Below are positions 49,136-59,870 of a stretch of 64,000 bases of DNA, one piece after another. A model generated the notes under the pieces. The model saw nothing but the letters and a program-made list of their open reading frames with translations. It was not told where the DNA came from and did not search any database. Both the position numbers and the translations under genes were made by a program. Source of the stretch: Mermis nigrescens (taxonomy: Eukaryota > Nematoda > Enoplea > Mermithida > Mermithidae); the NCBI GenBank assembly GCA_036768485.1, contig JAVLUZ010000226.1, positions 558,001 to 622,000 of the forward strand. Direction: 5' to 3'. Position 1 is the stretch's first letter, and each line of letters starts with the position of its first letter.

Positions 49136-52100
49136 TCATAGGTAGCGCGATAGCGCGTACCTATAATATACTTAGGTACCCCTAACACCTGTGCACCCCC
49201 TACAGCTATAACAGGACACTTCTGGAAGGTGCGGTTTTTTTAAAAGAAAGATAATAAAAAAATTCGCTGCCCGTGTTTTTCTGTTTCTCTTGAAACTCAA
49301 AACTGACTGTGTAAAGAAGGTGTAAAGTTTTTGTGTAACGTTATAACATAGGTTAAATTTTGAGACATTTATAATGCGGCATGTGGACAAGTGAGTGTTG
49401 ATGACTCGAAGAATCAAAACAGCATAGGATAATAGAGGAATGAATTCTACAGCTGGTACCTTTTTTGTTTTTTGAAATTCGCATTAGTTATCGAATGGCA
49501 GTGTAAAGAGTGCGAAAATCTGGGGGTGAAAAAGCACTTTTTGGTCGAGTTTTCAACCTGCTTATGTCTGATACTAACTCTAATTATGAGTTTTATGAAA
49601 TGTTTTCTGACAGAAATGTAAAGCGGATCAAGGGCTACCTTCTGCATATAAGCAAAGTCTTCTACGCTCTATGGTGAGTTAGATCCTGGGGTTTAAAGTT
49701 TACACTCTAGTGGATGGTGTAATAAACTGATTTTAAGTAAGATTTCTCTGCCAAATTTTTTTCGCTTATGAGTCAGGGTAAATTGAATACAGCAGTGATA
49801 AAGTGCCTCTCAGGGGCTACACATCGCAGCAAACTGCATTTAAAAAAACGCAATATTGAGTTATTTATGGGGGTGTAAAGTTCGAAATCAGAGGTAAAAA
49901 AATGTGCGAAAAAACACGTTTTTTCCGAATTTTGATTAATAAATCATACCAAATAATTTTTGCAAGACGAGTTAAAAGCTACAAATTGTACCAAACCGAA
50001 TTTCTTTAAACTTAATGGGGAGTTCGGTACGGAATTTTAAATATTACAGTGTTCTAAATGATGGAAAATACGTTTTTGTTGCGTTTTTTGTTCGCCACTT
50101 TCTCCGTCCAGAAGTCGAGATAAGTCCAATAGAATAAAAATAAAGTGCTTTATATCGGGTGCATGTCAAAGCAAATTGTCTATACATTAATATTTAGCGA
50201 GTGTAAAGTCAAAAACTTGGTGTTTAAAATGCGTTTCTGTCTTGTTTTTTCTGCCTGTTTCTCCGGTTATGAGTCAGGGACACGATTATCAAGTCTAGAA
50301 ATGGACCAGGAACCAAATTTGATATGCCAGTCTGGCGCATATGTTTACACTCTAAAGTGTTGTAAAGTGGTTCACACCTATTGTTACTTTGCCCATAGAA
50401 CATTATGGAGACTTAATTTTTGTCATAAATATTAATCGTAATATCGGAACAATATCAAAATTACGAATCTGACCAAAATCTTCTTTACACTAGGTGTTTA
50501 CATTAAGTTTACACTACATTTGTATTTATCTTCGTTTTTGAGCATTCCAGAAACCTAATTTTTTCCTGGAGTCTAGAAATTTTTAAAGAATCAAATGTGA
50601 GACGTCACGTAGGGGCGTTTGTTTACATCCAACAGTGATGTAAAGTAGTTTACACTCATTGTTTATTTGTCCTCAGACCATTGTAGACATGCAATTTTTT
50701 CATAAATGTTGATAATAATATCCGATTAATATCAGATTTACAAATCGGAATAAAATCCTCTTTACACTAGACGGTTGCGTAAAGTTTACACTGCTAATTA
50801 ATCTTCGTTCTAAAGCTTTGCGAAAACCTGAATGCCGAAATCTGAAAATTTACATAGAATCAAATAAGGGACATCAGCTGGGCGCATTTGTTTACACTCA
50901 ACAGTAATGTGAAGTGGTTTATCTTCGTTCTAGAGCTTTGCAAAAACCTAAATTTTTTGCCGAAATCTAAAAATTTACATGGAATCAAATAAGGGACGTC
51001 AGCTAGCGCGTTTGTTTACACTCAACAGTGATGTAAAGTGGTTTACATCTGTGTCTATTTGTCATCAAACCGTTATGGAGACGTAATTTTTTCATGAATG
51101 TTGATCGTAATATCCGAGTAATATCGAATTTACAAATCGGACTAAAATCTTCTTTACACTCGTTGCTAGTGTAAAGTTTACACTATATAAAAAGCTTCAT
51201 TCTAGAGCCTCACGGTAACTTATTTTTTCTCTAAAGTCGTAAAATATATATGGAAACAGATGTGATACGTCTGCTAGGGGCGCATGAAGAGTAGTGTAAA
51301 GTGATTAACACCTAATGTTAATTTGTTCTTAGAAAATTATAGAGGTTTCATTTCTTAATAAATGCTGATCGTTATATCAGAGCAATATCGAAATTATTAA
51401 TCCCACTAAAATTCTTTACACTCTTGTATAAAGTTTAAAATGTAAATTAAGTTGAGCTCTAGAAAGTTTTGGAAGCATATTTCTTTACAGGATGTTCTAC
51501 GTAACATAAGAATTACTAATCAGAATGTTTGTTTCTTCTACAACTAGTAGCTTTGTAAAGTTTAAACCACACTGTAAATGAAATCTAGTATTGCATTTCC
51601 AAATCTTGCTAATTAAAAGTGGGGTACTAGCAAAGAAAAATGCTCCGATGGAACAAAAAAGGGGAATATACTTGGGATTGTGACTTATCGAGGATGTAAA
51701 AGGAGGGGACTAGGAAAAATCTCTCTATGTTATATGCCAAGAATCGCAAAATATGTAAAAAATCAGACTTTCTCTAAACAATGCAAAAAATCGAAGTATA
51801 TTCTTCGGCCTTTGAAAAATGTAAAAGTTTAGTAAACAATTGCTGTAGACATGTGTAAAAGAGTATCTACATAAGGTCTGTTGCACGTCAGCTTCCGTGT
51901 TTCCTACTGCTTTGAACCAACAATATCATCGATTGTCTTGAATGCATCGATATGTACTATTTCATTCAATTCGCTTAGCTACTGCATTGCTAATTCGCTG
52001 CTTTTTTCAATCAGTTTTTTGGGAATTCGAATATTGCTTGCACTTTGACACTTAGAATGGCTGTATCTGCTAAGTGACATGCTTAGTAATAATGAAACAC

Positions 52101-52440
52101 GAACAACTTAATTATGATTTGTTAACAGCATTTCACTTTCAGTCACATTATTAAGCAACTCAAAGTTGAATCAAGTCTGCAAAAAGTTGCATTACGTAAT
52201 ATGCTTTTAATATGTCAATCAGAAAAAATTGTTTTTAAATAATACGTTTTTTCAGAGACCGCAGAATATACTTCGATTTTTTGCATTGCTTAGAGAAAGT
52301 CTGATTTTTTACATATTTTGCGATTCTTGGCATATAACATAGGGAGATTTTTCCTAGTTCCCTCCTTTTACATCCTCGATAATTCACAATCCCAAGTATA
52401 TTCCCCTTTTTTGTTCCATCGGAGCATTTTTCTTTGCTAG
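49136..52440 (+). mobile_element. Helitron-type element, copy C (complete, 3305 bp) inside PolB
   Basis: It starts TCATAGGTAGCGCG after A and ends TTTGCTAG before T, with no target duplication. The 3' inverted arms are 51627-51820 and 52252-52440. Its 5' 1.5 kb is very close to copy D. It is inserted in an (ATTT)n stretch between PolB segments 7 and 8, in the orientation opposite to PolB. Confidence 0.88.
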
Positions 52441-52592
52441 TATATTTATTATATTTAATTATTTATTTATTTATATATTTATTCATTTATTATTTTATTT
52501 TATTTTATTTATTTATTCATTTATTATTTATTTTATTTATTTATTTACTATTTATTTAATATTTATTTTTAATATCTATATATTTATTATAT

Positions 52593-52623
<31 letters not shown>

Positions 52624-52760
52624 TTTGATTATTCTATTTATTTTATTTTATTTATTTATTTAATATTTATTTACTATCTATTCAATATTTATTTTTAATA
52701 TGTATATTTTTATCATATTTAATTAATTATTTATTTATTTATTTAATATTTGTGTAAAAA
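52441..52760. repeat. (ATTT)n microsatellite next to Helitron C
   Basis: Imperfect TTTA/ATTT tetranucleotide array. Helitron copy C split it, since 49070-49130 on the other side is the same repeat. Confidence 0.9.
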
Positions 52761-52839
52761 AATAAAGCTCGCGATAAACACACAAAAATATGAGTCTGAA
52801 CCACTCCACCTCCAGACTAAAATGCGTTTAAAAATGTAC

Positions 52840-53015
52840 CCCCTGTTTGAGCTCGCGTCGTAAGTCGCACTCCCACTTTCCGACAACAATGTAGCCAAGG
52901 GATCGTAGGTGAGCCGATCGGGCGAGCGTTTGCTGGCATTATTCGTCAGCTGTTCGGTTCTGGTCTAGCGTGACCTCGGTTTGCTTCGGAATACATTGAG
53001 GACACCCGTGCCACC
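52840..53015 (-). pseudogene. PolB segment 7 (HGCP block)
   Basis: Acceptor TATTTTTTTAG precedes 53015. The first full codons give WHGCPQCIPKQT, completing the block begun in segment 6. An in-frame TAA lies at 52939-52941, then LGYIVVGKWECDLR follows. The end is not sharply defined because (ATTT)n DNA and a Helitron follow. Confidence 0.78.
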
Positions 53016-53196
53016 TAAAAAAATACGACTAGAAATTAAAACATGCAAATTAAATGCGTGAAAGCTGAAATAAAAGCATTAGTATATATTAAATAAAAAT
53101 GTTACATATTGTATAAAAATATTATTAAAGATTTAAAAATATTAAATATTATATAAAAAATAATAAATATTATTATTTCATGTAAATTTGACTCAC

Positions 53197-53604
53197 CAGC
53201 AACCGTGAAACTCGTAGACTGTCTTCTGGTACAAGCCGTCAACATGGTATGAGCCAATTTTAATTTCGTCGCCATTGAGCTTATGCCTGATCGGTATTCC
53301 TTGGGAGACAGCAACCCATTTGAGCCATTTCAGCCCAATGATCGATTGCTTCTCCTTGCTGCGGTAGCCACCTTGAGGTATGATGCCAATGGCCTTGTCG
53401 GTTAGGAAATTTCGCCTGAAAACGTAGTTGCAGGCCGCGGCTATAGTCAGGCTTGTTAGGAAAGGGTCGACGCCAGTTTCGGTGAGGAAAATGTCGTGGA
53501 ATTAGAGGGCACATTTAGCGAGTATGTGAACGTCGCTTTCAGAATACGTCAACAACTCGTGCCGGAAATCAAATTCCTTGCCAGACTCTTGCTCGTGGGC
53601 GTAC
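53197..53604 (-). pseudogene. PolB segment 6 (exonuclease III region)
   Basis: Acceptor ATTTTCAG precedes 53604 and donor TGCTG|GTGAGT follows 53197. It includes YSESDVHIL (Exo III), TGVDPFLTSLTIAAACNYVF and IGIIPQGGY, and ends YEFHGC plus a split Trp codon. One in-frame TAA lies at 53502-53504. Confidence 0.83.
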
Positions 53605-53740
53605 CTGAAAATTCGAAAACTAATAAATTTTATGTAATTCGAAAAACTAAACCTGAAATCGCCAAAGTTATTCAGCAACAAAGTTGATCAAACCTCCCCC
53701 TCTGGCCAAAAAACAGATTTTTTAAGAATAAGTGGCTCAC

Positions 53741-53978
53741 CACTGCAATAAATCGGCTCGAGCTTCTTTCTTCATACCATCGGGGTTGTAGTGTTTGGCG
53801 TCGGGGATCGGACCCTTGTAGTTGAAATTGGCGCGCGTGTTGAACAGGTGGGGGAAGTGCCCTTTCTTCAGCTCCTGTCCGTTTAACGTTTTTGGGAACG
53901 CGCTGAGCGCCATCGGTAGGAAATTGAGTGTGTCAATGACGCGAACGCCTGCAGCTTCCAACATTATTATTTCGAGCC
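53741..53978 (-). pseudogene. PolB segment 5
   Basis: This is an intact exon between acceptor TTTTTAG and donor CAGTG|GTGAGC. It contains GVRVIDTLNFLPMALSAFPK, GHFPHLFNT and PIPDAKHYNPDGMK, a block highly characteristic of Polinton/adintovirus PolB. Phases on both sides match. Confidence 0.85.
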
Positions 53979-54019
53979 CTAAAAAGCAATAAATCAGATA
54001 TATGCACACACATCATTTA

Positions 54020-54220
54020 TTCATTTATTTATTTATTTATTTATATAATATTTATTTAGTTATTTATTATTATTATTTATTTACATTATTTATTTATTTA
54101 CATTATTTATTTATTTATTAAATATTTATTTATTTACTTATTTATTTATTCATTTATTTATTCATTTATGTAATTATTAATTTTCTTATTTATTTATTTC
54201 ATATTTATTTAATTTTACAT

Positions 54221-54319
<99 letters not shown>

Positions 54320-54410
54320 TTGATTTTTTTAGATATCTATTTATTCATTTATTTTATATTTATTTAATTTTGTATTCATTTAATTATTTATTTATTTATA
54401 CACTCTTCAT
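54020..54410. repeat. (ATTT)n microsatellite in PolB intron 4/5
   Basis: A nearly pure TTTA run, longest around 54215-54320, filling the intron between PolB segments 4 and 5. Confidence 0.95.
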
Positions 54411-54602
54411 TAATGAAGCTAGTTAATTAAAAGCCAACTAATCAGAATAGAATTTTGTATCAAAAATCACACGATAAGTTTAATAAAATTTTTAATATAG
54501 CAAAAAATAGATAAGATAATGGTAAATAAACATATTCTAAAAATGTTTGGCATACTAACTCATATGCTAAATAATTTTCATGTCATTCAATAAAAATATT
54601 AC

Positions 54603-54983
54603 CTTTCGTGAAAACTTTGGGCACAATGGTCCGTTGCTCGTGGAGGTACTCGAGCAAAAACTGGGCGTCAAAGCTGCGGGCGTTGTGGGCGAGGGCCGTC
54701 GCGCCTCTGTTCCCTTCGAGGAACAACCATTCCCCAAATTCGTGGAGAATGATGTCTCCAAGGAATGTGTGGCGTTGGCGCCGCCACACTGGACACAAGA
54801 GCCAAGCTCGTTGTTGCGGCAATGGTCACAAAGACGACAGGCTATGCAGCAATCTGGCACGTGTTTAAGGACGGGCCCATCGTCCGTTTCGCACAGTTCC
54901 TGGTCTTGCCGCGTTTCGAAGTCGAAAAATGTAAACAAAGGCTTTCACTTTCTCTTCCTATCGTCTGCCGTCGTGTTAATCGC
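54603..54983 (-). pseudogene. PolB segment 4 (exonuclease motifs I and II)
   Basis: Acceptor ATTTTAG precedes 54983 and donor AAAG|GTAATA follows 54603. It holds FTFFDFETRQDQEL (Exo I, DxE) and, after a frameshift near 54770, ALAHNARSFDAQFLLEYL (Exo II). A TGA lies shortly before the FDFET block. Confidence 0.82.
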
Positions 54984-55148
54984 CTAAAATCACTCAGTGT
55001 TAAGAAAATCAGGTAATTTAAATTCGATTAAGCATATGTACCCCAACTAATCTCCATGCATCAAATGATAAGAATATACACCCCTCCCCTAATATCCATG
55101 CATCAAATAAAGGAAAAAACACAAACCCTTCCCCCAAAAAATACTTAC

Positions 55149-55374
55149 CCTCATGTAACACTGATGGGTGCGGGCGTCGTCTTTGATGCCGGAAGTTTTG
55201 CAAAACGTCTCGAATCATTGATGGCTTTTATTGTATGACGTTTGAACGAGGCCGGAGCACGTCAGGCAATGCCTAAGACGACTACAAACCGAGGCGATTC
55301 GTTGATACTTGCCATCTAGATTGACCGATTGACCTGTTTTATGGGTCTCGAAACAGGATCGGCTCAGCATCCAC
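55149..55374 (-). pseudogene. PolB segment 3 (second Cys/His block)
   Basis: Acceptor TTAATCAG precedes 55374 and donor AGG|GTAAGT follows 55149. The split codon from segment 2 stays in phase. It contains RSCFETHKTG, CLTCSGL and THQCYMR. An in-frame TGA interrupts it near 55215. Confidence 0.72.
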
Positions 55375-55399
55375 CTGATTAATACAATGTATTTATCAT

Positions 55400-56104
55400 A
55401 CATGCCTATTTATTTATTTAATTATTATTTTTTATTTAATATTCATTTATTATTAATTTATTTATTATTTATTTAATATTTTTTTATTTATAATTTATTT
55501 ATTCATAATTTTAATTATTTATCATGTATTTATTTATTAATTATTTATTTGATATATATTTATTTATTATTTATTTTTTATTTAATTATTATTTATTAAT
55601 TAATTATATTTAATTACTTATTTACTTGATATTTATTTATTTATTTTTTATTTTTTATTCAATTTTTATTTATTAAATTAATTATATTTAATTATTTATT
55701 TATTTGATATTTATTTATTTATTATTCAATTTTTATTTAATTATTATTTATTAATTAATTTTTATTTAATTATTATTTATTTAGTTATTATATTTAATTA
55801 TTTATTTATTTGATATTTATTTATTTATTATTTATTTTTTATTTAATTATTATCTATTATTCAACTATATTTAATTATTTATTCATTTGATATTTATTTA
55901 TTTATTGTTTATTTTTTATTTAGTTATTAATTATCAATTAATGATATTTAATCATTTATTTATTTATATATTTATTTATTCATTTATTTAATTATTTAAT
56001 ATTTATTTATTATGAATTTATTTATTCATTTATATGGTTTTATTTATTTATTTATTTATTTATTTATTATATATTTATTAATCAATTCAATTATTTAATA
56101 TTTT

Positions 56105-56139
<35 letters not shown>

Positions 56140-56160
56140 TTATTTATTTATTTATGCATA
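55400..56160. repeat. (ATTT)n-derived microsatellite in PolB intron 2/3
   Basis: About 760 bp of imperfect TTTA/TTAA repeats fill the intron between PolB segments 2 and 3. Confidence 0.93.
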
Positions 56161-56221
56161 ATACAGGCATAAAATAATATAATATGCACGGATCGAAGAA
56201 TATTCTTGAATTTAGACTTAC

Positions 56222-56729
56222 CTGTTACACTGGTCGCAATAGAAATCGCTTCTCTCCATGGTGCAAGGTTCCTTGGCGTTGCACGCATGGCACCCGCCGC
56301 GGCTGCAATGGTGGTCCTCCTTGTTGCTGCAGCCCTTCTCTCACTTGTTGCAATAGTAGCTTCGGCCGGCGAACGCCGGCATTGCGCGTGATGACATCGT
56401 AGTGCCTGTCATGTAATTAGAGGTGCAGCATTTGTTCTGCGGGCGGGCCTTTGTAAATCAGGGCGTTGAAGTGATCCATTGAACAAATTTTGAGTTGGTA
56501 ATTGGGCGTAAGAATCTGTTGTATCTTTTCTGCTTCCTCGACACCACACTCGCCGGCGAAATTTTCCAAACCGGCATCATGCATCAGCTGCTGGGCAAGC
56601 CGTTTCTGAGCCTTCACACCATTTCGATCGCCCAAACGAATCGTGTTCCATTGGGGGTGCTTCTCAATACGGGCGCGGGCGACGACAACCGCCCTCGCGA
56701 GACACAAATTGTCGTCGTTGTTTATATAT
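56222..56729 (-). pseudogene. PolB segment 2 (CLARA region and zinc-binding block)
   Basis: It begins DDNLCLARAVVVARAR, has NYQLKICSMDHFNALIYKG, and after a frameshift near 56355 a Cys/His cluster (YYCNK..., HHCS, CHACNAK, CDQC) with one in-frame TGA. The donor AACAG|GTAAGT follows 56222. Confidence 0.75.
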
Positions 56730-57344
56730 TCAAAATTTATATTTCAAGTAATACTGAATGAATTTAAAATATTGATAACTTTAGAGACACTATTTTTAAA
56801 GTTTTTCATTATTTTTTTCTAATATTGGATAAAAATTGGTTAACAAAAGCACATATAGTTTATGCAAATATTTTTTACATTTTCTCATGATTACTGGAAT
56901 ATACGAATAACTAGCTAAAACACATATTTATTAGGTTTTTGAAGCAGAATAAAATTTTACGCCAAAATACTTGAAGGTCATCTTACGAAAATATATTTAC
57001 CCTCAATTATGAAACACATAATCACTTAATACAAAATTAATTTCGATTGATAAAAAAGCTACCGCAAATTCTTTTTGAAATATATTAAGACAAAAAAATA
57101 ATTAGAACGTGACATTCCTTTTTATCTAAGGTCTAATATGACACGTACGTCCAAATGATTTAAGTAAAAAATTTATGCGGGGATAAATGAGCACGCATTG
57201 ATATATAATTTACTCGTATCACCGAGAAAATAATTAGATTTACGAACTGAAATATCCCCTCTTAGATATTTTTATGGCAATAGTCAAACTTTCATTCTAA
57301 AAAAATAGAAAGCATCCCTCTTTTTTCTAAAATTATTAGTCATC
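56730..57344. other. AT-rich interruption within PolB
   Basis: About 600 bp with no coding sequence lie between GCFIQLS and the DDNLCLARA segment, which are adjacent in the family. It could be an intron or an insertion. GTCGTCGT and GTCATCGT at its edges are a possible imperfect 8-bp duplication. Confidence 0.4.
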
Positions 57345-57527
57345 GTCACTCAACTGGATGAAGCAGCCGTTGTGGGGGCCTGTATGCTTCTTGAACCACT
57401 GGTTTCAATTAGCGATTCGAGTGTTGGCGTGCTCATTGAAAGTTTTGCCACCGTCTCTAGGCGACTCGACAATGACGATTTTCATTGTCATCTATTCGTG
57501 GAATGCGAACGCTCGTTTTGACTGCTG
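57345..57527 (-). pseudogene. PolB segment 1, continued below the Harbinger insertion
   Basis: The frame resumes at 57527 and includes MKIVIVESPRDGGK and NGCFIQLS, with two in-frame stops. Together with segment 1 it fits the family's N-terminal region. Confidence 0.6.
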
Positions 57528-57774
57528 AGGCCGATTTCAATATAGCGACTTAAGTCTGAAATCAGACTTAAGTTCAAAATAAGAACTTAAGTCCAAACAT
57601 AGCGGTTTCAATAAGAATTTTAAGTTCGGACTTAAATGTCCGAACTTAAGTCCGAACTTGAGAATAAGCCGGTTTTAATAAAATTAAGTCAGAACTTAAG
57701 TTCCGACTTAAGTTGCAAATATTTAAGACAGCATGGAGCTGTCTTAAGTCAATTCAGTACCGCACAAATTTGCA

Positions 57775-57905
57775 ATGGCTGGTCGATTGCTTCTGTTGCT
57801 CAATTAAGAAATAGAAGACTTACAACGAAAGCGGATTTTCAGGATCGCTTGAATCCTATTCTGATTTTGCGTCACTTTTTAAATCGGTATCTGAATTTAT
57901 ATGTG
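57775..57905 (+). pseudogene. Possible Harbinger transposase N-terminal remnant
   Basis: From ATG at about 57775 the frame reads MAGRLLLLLN, stop, EIEDLQRKRIFRIA, with further stops. The opening resembles Harbinger transposase N-termini, and it runs opposite to the Myb/SANT-like gene as expected. The rest of the DDE transposase is not seen between here and 58730. Confidence 0.3.
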
Positions 57906-58773
57906 TCCATAAAATTAGTAAGTTTTATTAATTTTCCAGCAGATTTTTCAAAGGTTGCACAGAAGGAATATTGTACGGCTAAATACAGCTTTCATGTATA
58001 TATAAGAAGTAGCGTTTAAACCTTTTTGAAACGCATTTTTCGACATCACAATCTACATAAATTTCTGAGGTAATGGAGTTTGTGTAAAGCTAAAAATGTA
58101 GCTTAAAACACTTGGCAATAATACTAAGATCTACAAATCAAATTAACGTTATTTCAAAATGTTCTGTTAGGTTGAAAAGGCCAAAACATTCTTTCACTTC
58201 GGAAAATTTCATCAAAATTTTTTAAAGAGAAAACTTAGTTATCCAGAAACTGACGTTAACGATTAAGAAACAAGCCTGATAGAAAGATGTTTGAAAAATT
58301 GAAAAAATTGAAAAAATTGATAAAATTTATTATTTTATCAATTTTTTAATCATAAGACGACAAAATTCGTTCGACTCCAAGTGCCTAAGATTCGGACATT
58401 CCTGTTATTTTAAATGAAGCGTTTAGTGGACTAGATGGGAAAGGCCAGGACTGCTTCAAATTAGCACTTAGTTAAAATGACAGGCGTTGATTTTTCAAAA
58501 AAAAACATAAGTATTTATCCAGCCTTTTATAGCATAAAACAGAACAGAGGAACCTGCTAAAATCTATTCTTTGCTGTAGTATGAAAACTAAGAATTTAGG
58601 ACTTCTTAGATGTTTTCTATCTCATTCAACTCTATTTTGACATGAACGTCTAAGAAATAAGATTAATGAATATTAATATAATATCATAGATAATATTATA
58701 ACCTAAAAACAAGAAGCAAGAAGACGTTATTCAATTTAACTCAGATAGTTTCCAAGAATTTGCCAGTAGGTCT

Positions 58774-59185
58774 TCACTCAGAGTCGGACAGTAGTCCTTC
58801 CGTCGCTTCGTCTGAGTCCATTCCTCCAGCAATGCCAGTAAAGCTTTCCGAATCTTTGTAAGCTTCAATAATATCTCCCGAAACTGGCGGGATTGGCGAT
58901 GCAGGTGGGCCACCACCACCAGTTTCGACCGCGGACCTCCTAATTGTTGCACTTTTGTGCCTTGCCGAGTTCTTTAAATTTGACCATTTTTTGTAATTTC
59001 GTCCAAAGAGCGTTTGTTTGCCAGGTAAGCCGATTTCACATCTTGCACGATTTCTAGCCAAGTCGATTGTTTCCTCCATTTATAATCTACATTATTAAAT
59101 TTTGTTTCAAGTAATTCTCGCTTGGATAAGCACAACTACTTTAACTTTTCAAATTCTTCTGCTGACCAATTAAAAGACCTCCATG
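58774..59185 (-). pseudogene. Myb/SANT-like DNA-binding protein of the Harbinger element, decayed
   Basis: The minus-strand frame begins near FNWSAEEFEKLK, has a TAG, then KRELLETKFNNVDYKW and WLEIVQDVKSAYL. After a shift near 58990 it continues KKWSNLKNSARHK, VETGGGGPP and GGMDSDE. This is the zeste/Myb-SANT-like pattern (W..EE...L, K...W..I...V, W.NLK, TGGG). In Harbinger elements this protein helps import and target the transposase. One stop and one frameshift make it non-functional here. Confidence 0.65.
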
Positions 59186-59522
59186 TTTTTTTAAGAGTGT
59201 TACAACGACGCGATTGACAAGTTAATGAATAATTGTTCGATTGTGTTGTATACAAGCGGGCAACACCGCTTGTCGGACTGTGGACCCAATGTTCCTCTTC
59301 ACAAGTCTGGACTTGCCATGTCCGCCTCCGATGGGCAGCAATAGAGCTCGATTTTCGCCAAAAACTTAAGTTCCAACTTATGTTCCAGCTTAAGTTCTAA
59401 CTTAACGAGTTCGGACTTGATTTTTTATTGAAACCGACTTAAGTTCGGACTTATACTAGCTGGAACTTTAGGACTGTTCGAACTTAAGTCCGGACTTAAG
59501 TTTATCATATTGAAATCGGCCC

Positions 59523-59870
59523 CTGGACTTTCTCGATCACGTTCAATACTCGGTCGGCGTTCATCGCCTCCACCGTGCTAAATGGTACAAGGATGCGTGA
59601 GTCGGGGCTGGTGTGTTGGATCTCTACTCCAACATGGTCGCCGGCGTCCTGATTTGTAAGGATTGTCGTGAGAATGTTATTCATTATCGTTGGGATCAGC
59701 GGTCGGGTGATCTCTGCAATATGGTTGAAGCGGATGTTGCAACCAATCACTTTGGCATTGAACCGTTGGACCCTAAGACGAGATTCTTCGCTAATATCAT
59801 AAAATTCGCCAATTGGGCGGTTGCCGCCGCCAATCTGGCACTCTTCAAAATCGCTGCTAAAGATGGTGTC
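59523..59870 (-). pseudogene. PolB segment 1 (N-terminal region)
   Basis: The acceptor ATTTTAG precedes GACACC at 59870. The open frame includes CQIGGGNRPIGEF and ends in RVLNVIEKVQ at the Harbinger insertion. The 'PFS..EAMNADRVLNVIEKV' type of phrase is typical of this PolB family's N-terminus. The plus-strand ORF over it is a shadow. Confidence 0.7.

Larger units (their letters stand above)
57528..59522. mobile_element. Harbinger-type element inserted in PolB
   Basis: The ends are AGGCCGATTTCAATAT and, inverted, GGGCCGATTTCAATAT. They are flanked by a 3-bp CTG (57525-57527 and 59523-59525). Subterminal arrays of CTTAAGTCCGAACTTAAG-type palindromes lie at both ends. PolB coding sequence resumes in the same frame across the insertion, confirming its boundaries. 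It carries a Myb/SANT-like gene on the minus strand and perhaps the start of a transposase on the plus strand, the two-gene layout of PIF/Harbinger elements. Confidence 0.85.
46542..59870 (-). pseudogene. Polinton/adintovirus-type family-B DNA polymerase, intron-split and decayed
   Basis: Going down the minus strand, successive segments carry the landmarks of protein-primed PolB of Polinton/Maverick/adintovirus elements in the right order. These are an N-terminal region, a Cys/His zinc-binding block, exonuclease motifs (FDFET; HNxxxFD; YSESDV), an FHGC/HGCP block, SFYP (polymerase motif A), an AKL..L..FW block (motif B), DT/DS (motif C) and a C-terminal YDKR...PYGY followed by TAA (46542-46544). 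Most breaks coincide with GT-AG sites whose phases match. At least eight nonsense or frameshift lesions remain, so it is dead. It is further interrupted by a Harbinger element (57528-59522), a Helitron (49136-52440) and a hAT MITE (46769-47318). In its family the enzyme copies the element's own DNA. Confidence 0.85.

Noticed and set aside
51627..52440. Stand-alone Tc1/mariner MITE (TA...TA flanks) at the 3' end of Helitron copies
   Set aside because: The same junction occurs at the same place in A3, B and C, and the right edge coincides with the element's CTAG|T end, so it is better explained as part of the Helitron.
57636..58019. 127-codon plus-strand ORF in the Harbinger element
   Set aside because: It opens in the CTTAAGTC palindromic array and has no recognisable domain; the likely transposase remnant is in another frame.
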